Assembly (NCBI RefSeq): GCF_000003815.2
Contig: NC_049993.1
Location: 9,093,182 to 9,157,181, forward strand
Length of the DNA: 64,000 nucleotides
Direction: 5' to 3'
From: Branchiostoma floridae
Lineage: Eukaryota > Chordata > Leptocardii > Amphioxiformes > Branchiostomatidae
Positions 57,520 to 64,000 of the stretch are shown in pieces (within the stretch, counting starts at the first letter, position 1; each line of letters starts with the position of its first letter). The notes beneath the pieces are model-generated. The model had not been told where the DNA came from. It saw only the letters and a list, made by a program, of their open reading frames with translations, and ran no database searches. The position numbers were made by a program, and so were the translations under genes.

Positions 57520-58680
57520 GCCGAACTGAAATGCTACATGTAAGTGCCAATGTATCAATACAATCTTATAATGTCCATTGATCACATCTCAGATTCTAGA
57601 TTGGACACTCTCTATGCTAACTTCAAGTTTGAATAAGGGAAACCGACGTTCAGGACCAAACTTTACAATTTGCCAATGTGTTGTTCATTTTCTACAGGGC
57701 TCGAAATACTACTAGTACCTGCATATGTAGGTTAGTGCAGGTAACATTGGAGCTGTGCAGGTATTTCTGGTGTCTACCTGCACCTAACCTGCACTGGTCC
57801 ATGTACTGGGTTTTATACGTCCTATAATGTAGGTGTATATGGATTTTATTAGAATGCATTGACTGTTACCACCTATAAAGTATAAAAGAAAAAATAGCGA
57901 TGGTTCCTGAATAATTTTAGTATGATCCATTAGCTTCCTAAATTCAGAGTACTGGTGCAGGTAAAATTTGTATGGTGCAGGTAATTTTCAATGTTACCTG
58001 CACCAGTGCAGGTATGCAGAAAAAAGTATTTCGAGCCCTGTTCTATGATGTTGTGGTCAGAGCAGGGCTGTCTCTAGAGTTCAGGACCAAACTATGTCAT
58101 TGATGTAAAACAACTTACAACTTGACAATATGTTTTCTTTGAGATATGATACTTGGATATTCTAGGAATGTTTCTGTTTGGGGATTACGCAGTTTGTTGA
58201 CAGTTGAATTGCTGACCTGAACTGATCCTATAATGCCCATCGATCAAGTCTCAGATTCTAGATTGGACACTCACTTAAACTTCAAGTTAAAATAAGAGAA
58301 AACCTTTACAATCAGGTTACTATATATCTTTGATGTAAAACGGTACAATTTGCTAAATTATTTCTATGAGATATGTTAAGCACAGGGATATTCCGGGAAT
58401 GTTTCTGTGTGGGGATTATGCAGTTTGTTGACAGTTGAATCACTGACCTGAACTTAAATGTTAAAATGTCAACATATCCATACAATCCTATAATGTCTAT
58501 CAATCACATCTCAGATTCTAGATCTTCAAGTGAAAACCTTGACATTCACTTTTAGTATATCGCTGATGTAAAACGGTACAATTTGCCAAAGTGTTGTTCA
58601 TTTTCTACGATAAACTGGGATGATCTGGGAATGTTTCTGTTTGGGGATTATGCAGTTTGTTGACAGTTGGAAAGGCGGGG
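57520..58680. repeat. Degenerate tandem repeat, unit ~230 bp, about four units
   Basis: ATCTCAGATTCTAGATTGGAC, GATGTAAAAC and GGGGATTATGCAGTTTGTTG recur in order. The first unit is interrupted by the MITE at 57695-58040. Confidence 0.75.
57695..58040. mobile_element. MITE with CAGGGCTCGAAA ends, 346 bp
   Basis: CAGGGCTCGAAATACTA and complement AGTATTTCGAGCCCTG, flanked by TTCTA on both sides (57690-57694, 58041-58045). A sister repeat unit at 58593-58613 preserves the unoccupied site. Confidence 0.85.
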
Positions 58681-60604
58681 TCCTATGGTCCTGTGACAGA
58701 TGAAGAGGCTTGTTTTGTCAAAGGATCGGGTTTGTTTGTGTTTGTTTTTCCTGATGACAAGCTGTTGACTCACTCTTCAAACCTCCTGAGTAAAGCCCAG
58801 GATGTTTGTTGACCTTTGACCCATCTAAAGTGTCAGTTTGTTGTGTGATTTTGCCTGAGCTGCATTTTGTCAGATTCACAATTTATTACTGTTTTGGTAA
58901 ATGAACCTTTCTATTTACATATCATGGTACATTTATTGGGTTCATCTATCGAGAATAGGAGTGTACCAGTACAAAACCATTTTTTCTTGTTGGACTAGTC
59001 CAGAAAAGTGACCTTAAAAATGCAGTGAAAAAGGATGTTGTACCTATTTGAAAATCATTCGGAACAGCTCATACTGATAGGCATTTTAGGTTTACAGCTC
59101 CAAGAAAAGAACAAGAGCAAAGTAGAGGAGACCTGGACCTGATCCACTGGACCTGGACTTTACCTGTACCCGAAGTTTCTGTACCGATACCTACCCCTAA
59201 TCGAGAATCCAATTAGAGAACACTTACGATAAGTATTGTATATATTACATGTTGTCAAATAAGGTAATGAGGTGAACTTTGAACCACTGTCAATACACTT
59301 AACACGTCAAGGAGCTCTGTTATCAACAAAGTTTAGCTGGGTACATTTTGTAAGACTATTCATCTATCAATATTATTTATTAGTTATTGACAGCTTTGCA
59401 CATAAGATTAAGCCACCTACATAAACCATACATACAATGTATTATGTTTATTGACGGATTGGTAATGATTCATATTTATTAAAATGAACATTTTAGCTAC
59501 AAAATGTAAATAAAAGCAAAAATGGCTACATCTGTAAAAAAAATAAAACACATTTCAAAGCAAGTTTGAAACCAAGTAGATAGCATCTAGAAATAACAGG
59601 TGCCCTTTATGCAGAAATACCAGAATCACCATACAAAATATCAACACCCTTGCCAAATTATAGTGGCACATATCCTTCTAATTATATATACTTAGATGAC
59701 ACATGCGCACTGCTAGTAATCATTGTTATAGGGGCTATAGGCACAAAAAGAAGAAGATTTAAGAAAATGTGTACTGCAAATGGATCCAAAAGGTATTCAG
59801 GAGTGTAGATTATCTGTGCGTTCATTCCTACTGCCCTATAGACCATGACATCTGTCTCCTCTTTTAAAAACAAACAAAACAAAACAGACACATAAAATTC
59901 AACACATTCCCACGAGTTACTTTTGCATGCACCAAGCAGAATACAAATGAACGTTTCATAACAGCCTTCCCATAAAAAGAAGTCACTAAGGCATTTTATG
60001 ATCCGACCTGTAACATAACTACTCCTAGGTGTCATCGTTACTGCTTCAAATTCAATTCCCCTTTCAAACTAGGGCTTTCCGGTCCTTGGAATGAAGTTAT
60101 ATAATTTATTGACTTCGAGGGCTGAGAAAATAAATCCTCACTTTCTATAAACTTTTATGATCTAGGGCCTGCAGAAGATGCAAAGATTTTACTTTCAGCT
60201 GTAAAATGTTTTATAGGTGCTTGTTACTACGGTTACCTGTAAATGTGTACCAAATGTATAAATTTTACACAGTATGCATGGGCCACGAGAATGCTTTTAA
60301 GGGCCTGTTTTGAGCTCTTAGAAATTTCTAACATTTTCATTTGAAATGCAACGAGGTCCTTTTTCTTTACTACCATAAGTCTTAGTGTGAAGAAAATTTC
60401 GAAACATTCAGACTTTTACTCATATGCTTTAATCATGAACAGAAGAACAACAATCCAGGAAAAATTATTTTAAATCCCTTTGACTACCTGAGTATTTTTC
60501 ATAGAAATGTATAACCAAATCTCAACATATTTCAAGTTCATTTTCTGTGCTGTTATACTGTCTAAGAAAAATACCAGTACATGTAATTGGTTCAGCATTG
60601 TCCA

Positions 60605-61098
60605 AACATTGTCTATCTGACTGATGTACCAAATTACAACATATTTCTAAATCATTTTCTCTATTGTATTCTTTCTCTTTTGAACAGAAAATTATCAGTA
60701 ATCAGCTCAGGATTGCATGGAAAGTATCTCTTCAAAATCAGAGTGCTCATGATCAGTGCACTACCTGAAAGATACCTATCTGACTGATGTACCAAATTAC
60801 AACATATTTCTAAACCATTTTCTCTATTGTATTCTTTCTCTTTTGAAAAGAAAACTATCATTAATCAGCTCAGGATTGCATGGCAATTATCTCTTCAAAA
60901 TCAGAGTGCTCATGATCAGTGCACTACCTGAAAGATACCTATCTGACTGATGTACCAAATTACAACATATTTCTAAACCATTTTCTCTATTGTATTCTTT
61001 CTCTTTTGAAAAGAAAATATCAGTAATCAGCTGAGGATTGCATGGCAAGTATCTCTTCAAAATCAGAGTGCTCTGTGCAGTACCTGAAAGATACCTAT
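60605..61098. repeat. Tandem repeat, unit 163 bp, about three units
   Basis: CTGACTGATGTACCAAATTAC begins at 60617, 60780 and 60943, so the unit is exactly 163 bp. The third unit is truncated. Each unit contains a copy of a splice-donor-like edge (ATCTTTCAG|GTA on the minus strand). Confidence 0.9.
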
Positions 61099-61249
61099 CA
61101 CTCTTGCAGAGTCAGATGAGAGCACTCGAGTTATGAGATTCAGATTCTTGCCTTTAGCAACACCAACTCCCATAACCCTCATTGGCTGCAGTTTTATCTC
61201 AAGTGGAACAAGATTGTCATCAGCAATCCTCTCTTTCATCCAACTGTTG
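61084..61249 (-). CDS. Unassigned candidate exon: NSWMKERIADDNLVPLEIKL...
   Basis: A 166-nt open segment with a good acceptor (CTTGTCTCCAG|C) and donor (TTTCAG|GTACTG), phase 2 in and 0 out. It reads NSWMKERIADDNLVPLEIKL, QPMRVMGVGVAKGKNLNLIT, RVLSSDSARVIGIFQ with coding-like composition. I do not recognise the family. Its phase does not fit the FDVENG exon, so it may belong to a gene further upstream or to an old transposon. The 163-bp tandem array downstream copies its 3' edge. Confidence 0.35.
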
Positions 61250-62130
61250 CTGGAGACAAGCAACATTCAGGCTGACTCAACTCAATAATGGGTTTTCCAA
61301 CAGGTTTGTATGGCTACTCTTGGCTGTGGTAAAGTAACACAGGTATGATAATAATAAGAATATTATTGCAGATTCTTCCCCAAAAAGCTAATTGCACCAG
61401 TTCTGAGATGAACATCCAAAGATTTATTCCTGTCTTTCCATTACAAGAAAATGGAAATAACGTGTCTTCAACACATACATGTACATTTCTGTGTACCCCA
61501 ACCTGAGATTCCGCAACCATGCCATTGTCTTGATTTTAAGCTCTAGACTAATTTTTGTCCTTTCTCTGAGTTTCATACAATCATTGCACGTAAAGTAATG
61601 TCTATGCTAGTAATTTCGATACTCTTCATCTCAAATAGAAAAACATTTCTTTATAATTGCTTCAAAGAAAATTGCTTCTATTTGACTGGCAAATATATTG
61701 TAGCACCAAAATGCTTCACAAAACTATTTTGACCCTCACTTGTTAGCACAAATATATGCTTCCAATGGCTTCAGCTAAAATCAGTTGTTGTTGACCAACA
61801 TGGACAACCACCACCCAAGTAGTGTCTTTTGATAGTGAGGATAATGAGTTTAACTCTGACTGGCAAATTAAATACACTGTGGCCCAAATACGTTAGCTCT
61901 TTTTCTCACAGTTTCATTAGTGCTGTTTTTGCTGCATGTCAACAATGCCTTAAGATAGTCATTCAACAGCTGTTGTTGAAAAATACGACAGCACATAAAA
62001 GCGAAAGAGTCACCAAGCACGGCTTCACTCCTCTGCCAGCTTTTGATACTATCTTATGCTACCATAGGATCTGCTTGAAGATTATGGATATACTACCATT
62101 TTTTGTTGCTATTGTTTTTTTGGTACAGTG

Positions 62131-62413
62131 TAAACATTGCTGTTTTGCTGTATCTTAAGATATCAGCTACAGTTGCTAATTGTTGAAAAACCATGATAAT
62201 ACTTTAGCACAGCCCAAGCCCTGCCTGTTAGTAGGGATAGTACTTCTAGTTTGTTGCTTTTTTTGTTGGTGTTATTTTTTCCTTTTTAAACATTTCTGTT
62301 TTGCTGTATCTAAGGACTCATGACATTATCTAGGTTATATCTACAGTTGCGAATTGTTGAAAACCATGATAATACTTTAGCACAGCCCAAGCCCTGCCTG
62401 TTAGTGGGGATAA
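62131..62413. repeat. Direct duplication, unit ~156-173 bp
   Basis: TGTTTTGCTGTATCT and AGCACAGCCCAAGCCCTGCC occur twice in order, with indels between the copies. Confidence 0.8.
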
Positions 62414-62655
62414 CGCATTTAAGGCACTCTGCATCTCTGCAGGGAGGAAACAGAGGAGACGTTGATGCATACAGCACATAATCACACCTGACACTGGCTG
62501 GTCCTGATGACGCAGGCCTCGCATGTGCTCCGAGCACGATAAGGCGGCCGGGATCAAATCAACATTCCCCCCGGCAAGCTGCATACCTATCAAGTCTTTC
62601 TGCTGATGTACGCTGGATATTCCACCAGGAAAAATTTCCCTCCTTCTCAAAATGT

Positions 62656-62946
62656 GTCGGGGCTCGAAATTCTGTTTACTGCGATATATAACCCTCAAAT
62701 CTGTGACAAGTGACCACTTCTACATTTATGGACCACCTCACCAACATGACCACTTTTTGGCGGTCCCTTAGATAATTATTACTTCGAAACAAGCAGAAGA
62801 GTCCTGTCTATAGTGTCCACCTTTCCACATAGACCAGATTGTCACACTGTTCTTTCACTCAGTTTCAGATTGCAGATTAATATTTTTCTGCAAAATTTCC
62901 TGCAAATTTCAGGTTGCAGGTAAAGTTAGAAATTTTGAGCCCTGTG
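62656..62946. mobile_element. Degenerate MITE of the CAGGGCTC family
   Basis: GGGGCTCGAAATTCTG at the left and AATTTTGAGCCCTG at the right. Confidence 0.55.
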
Positions 62947-64000
62947 TGCCAAAGATTAGGAAGATTCTACAAGATTTCAGCTTTAATTTCCTGTCAGTGT
63001 GTCTAATGAGGTTCCTTGTGATATACAATAATTATATCATCAAGCAAATAATTCATTCAGTAATTACATAAGCCTAGCAATTAAGATACATTAGATAAGA
63101 CTGGCTTGTTCCGCCCAGTTGAACATAATGATCACCATGTGTTGGAGTCTGGAGTGTGTTAGATGGATTTGCTTGTGACAGGATATTCCTGATTCACGAA
63201 ATTTCACATTTGATCAAAAAGGTACCTGTTTGGAATATGAGGGGCACTGTTCCAAGGTTACCATGCTAATGTTGATATCATGTAAAAAAAATAGGATGCT
63301 TTAATAGTGCAGCTTTTCTTACTTTTGACTGATGAAGCTAATACATTAAATGCATCATTTTTGTGCACTTACAATCTACAAAATGCTCAGTTCTAAACAA
63401 TACAGCCTGCAAGTCTGCTCTAAGAAAAATATGGGTACACTAAGTAAACATCATTATTTATACATATATAGTGCCCTATTAATGTCATGGTCGCAGGCAA
63501 TTCTTCTGTTTGTAATCTCTTTATATAGACAAATATTTGCTTCCTTTGACCTTTGGTAACAAATCAATAGTACATGTATGTTTCAGGTGCTGCAGTAATA
63601 GAGACATCAGCCAGGTGTCTCTTTGCTTTAACACGCCAGCTAAGAAAGACCCTAATGTTGAGTCCCAAAACTTAGTACTCCTAACCTTCTTGAAAGGTGT
63701 GAATGGTGCCCATCATCATCAGAAATACCTTTCTTTTGCTTTCTTCATTTTACTTACACCCTCCTTGCTTTGCTTTGAGACTTTCAATGCACCAAGACTA
63801 TGAGTATGATATAAAGGAGGTTGAAAAGTCTGTCATAATTCCAATCGAATGCCATAATATTGCCATATGAGAAAAAAAATACATAAATCTGAAGTGATTT
63901 AAAGAGATGTACATGTACCAAATGAATGTAGAACCATAATTATTCTGAGGTATATACACGTTAGATATCTAGGTGTTCAAGACAATCTTGAGAAAGCCTA
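62947..64000. other. Nothing recognised
   Basis: AT-rich sequence with only short, unconserved frames on both strands. Confidence 0.5.

Larger units (their letters stand above)
54331..60604. other. Region upstream of the PDE4D3-like exon
   Basis: May still be PDE4 intron for more distal promoters. A complex stretch with an octamer-like ATTTGCATA sits at 55080-55330. Tandem repeats and MITEs fill 55.5-58.7 kb. A 117-codon minus-strand frame at 59682-60035 has no match I recognise. Confidence 0.45.

Noticed and set aside
59682-60035. 117-residue minus-strand frame
   Set aside because: Long for AT-rich sequence, but unconserved; its only phase-2 donor (TCTAA|GTATAT) is at the stop and is weak.
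60587-60950. Two near-identical plus-strand proteins
   Set aside because: They arise from the 163-bp tandem repeat.
61503-61525. MAWLRNL before a phase-2 donor CTCAG|GTTGGG
   Set aside because: Only seven codons, no promoter-like context; chance is likely.
62330-62698. 122-residue minus-strand frame and an in-phase donor GATAG|GTATGC
   Set aside because: The phase-2 frame at that donor has no ATG, and the 5' part runs into a MITE.

Overview
The window is a piece of an intron-rich animal nuclear genome. Its density of short inverted-repeat transposons, scaffold gaps of exactly 100 N, and the exon structure of its gene suggest an invertebrate chordate, most likely an amphioxus (Branchiostoma). 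The gene assignment is secure; the genus is an inference.

Nearly the whole window is one gene read on the minus strand: a cAMP-specific phosphodiesterase of the PDE4 (dunce) family. I placed 16 constitutive coding exons by matching conserved PDE4 blocks to AG/GT splice sites and checking that every junction keeps phase. From 5' to 3' (high to low coordinate) they are: the common long-form exon beginning FDVENG (18951-19029); UCR1 (15040-15140, 11516-11552, 11035-11099); linker LR1 (9519-9601); UCR2 (8800-8912, 8363-8456, 7026-7127); LR2 (5783-5877); and the catalytic domain (4591-4686, 4148-4312, 3064-3163, 2305-2459, 1644-1766, 1064-1246, 170-347). The C-terminal tail lies beyond position 1.

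From 19 kb to at least 54 kb there is no conserved body exon. This part holds candidate alternative first exons, each with a start codon and a donor in the phase required by its acceptor exon. The most convincing (53919-53974) encodes RRHSWIC directly before FDVENG, the same junction as the N-terminus of vertebrate PDE4D3, including its PKA site. Others lie at 39871-39932, 37383-37447, 32756-32880, 27126-27193 and 15721-15801 (the last would splice straight into UCR1). Two in-frame cassette exons are also new to me: a polyglutamine exon inside UCR1 (13060-13167) and a 42-nt exon in LR2 (6568-6609). Seven perfect palindromic CRE sites (TGACGTCA) occur in the window, several just upstream of candidate first exons, which would fit cAMP feedback on its own hydrolase.

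The rest is intron with mobile elements (TA-, TTAA- and 8-bp-target MITEs, foldback elements, a LINE tail, tRNA-derived tandem units), simple repeats, and three assembly gaps. Two patterns stand out. Ten copies of a repeat with a strongly conserved core resembling the vertebrate RE1/NRSE silencer lie in three PDE4 introns. Several tandem arrays and local duplications are copies of exon edges with their splice sites. No second gene could be identified with confidence.
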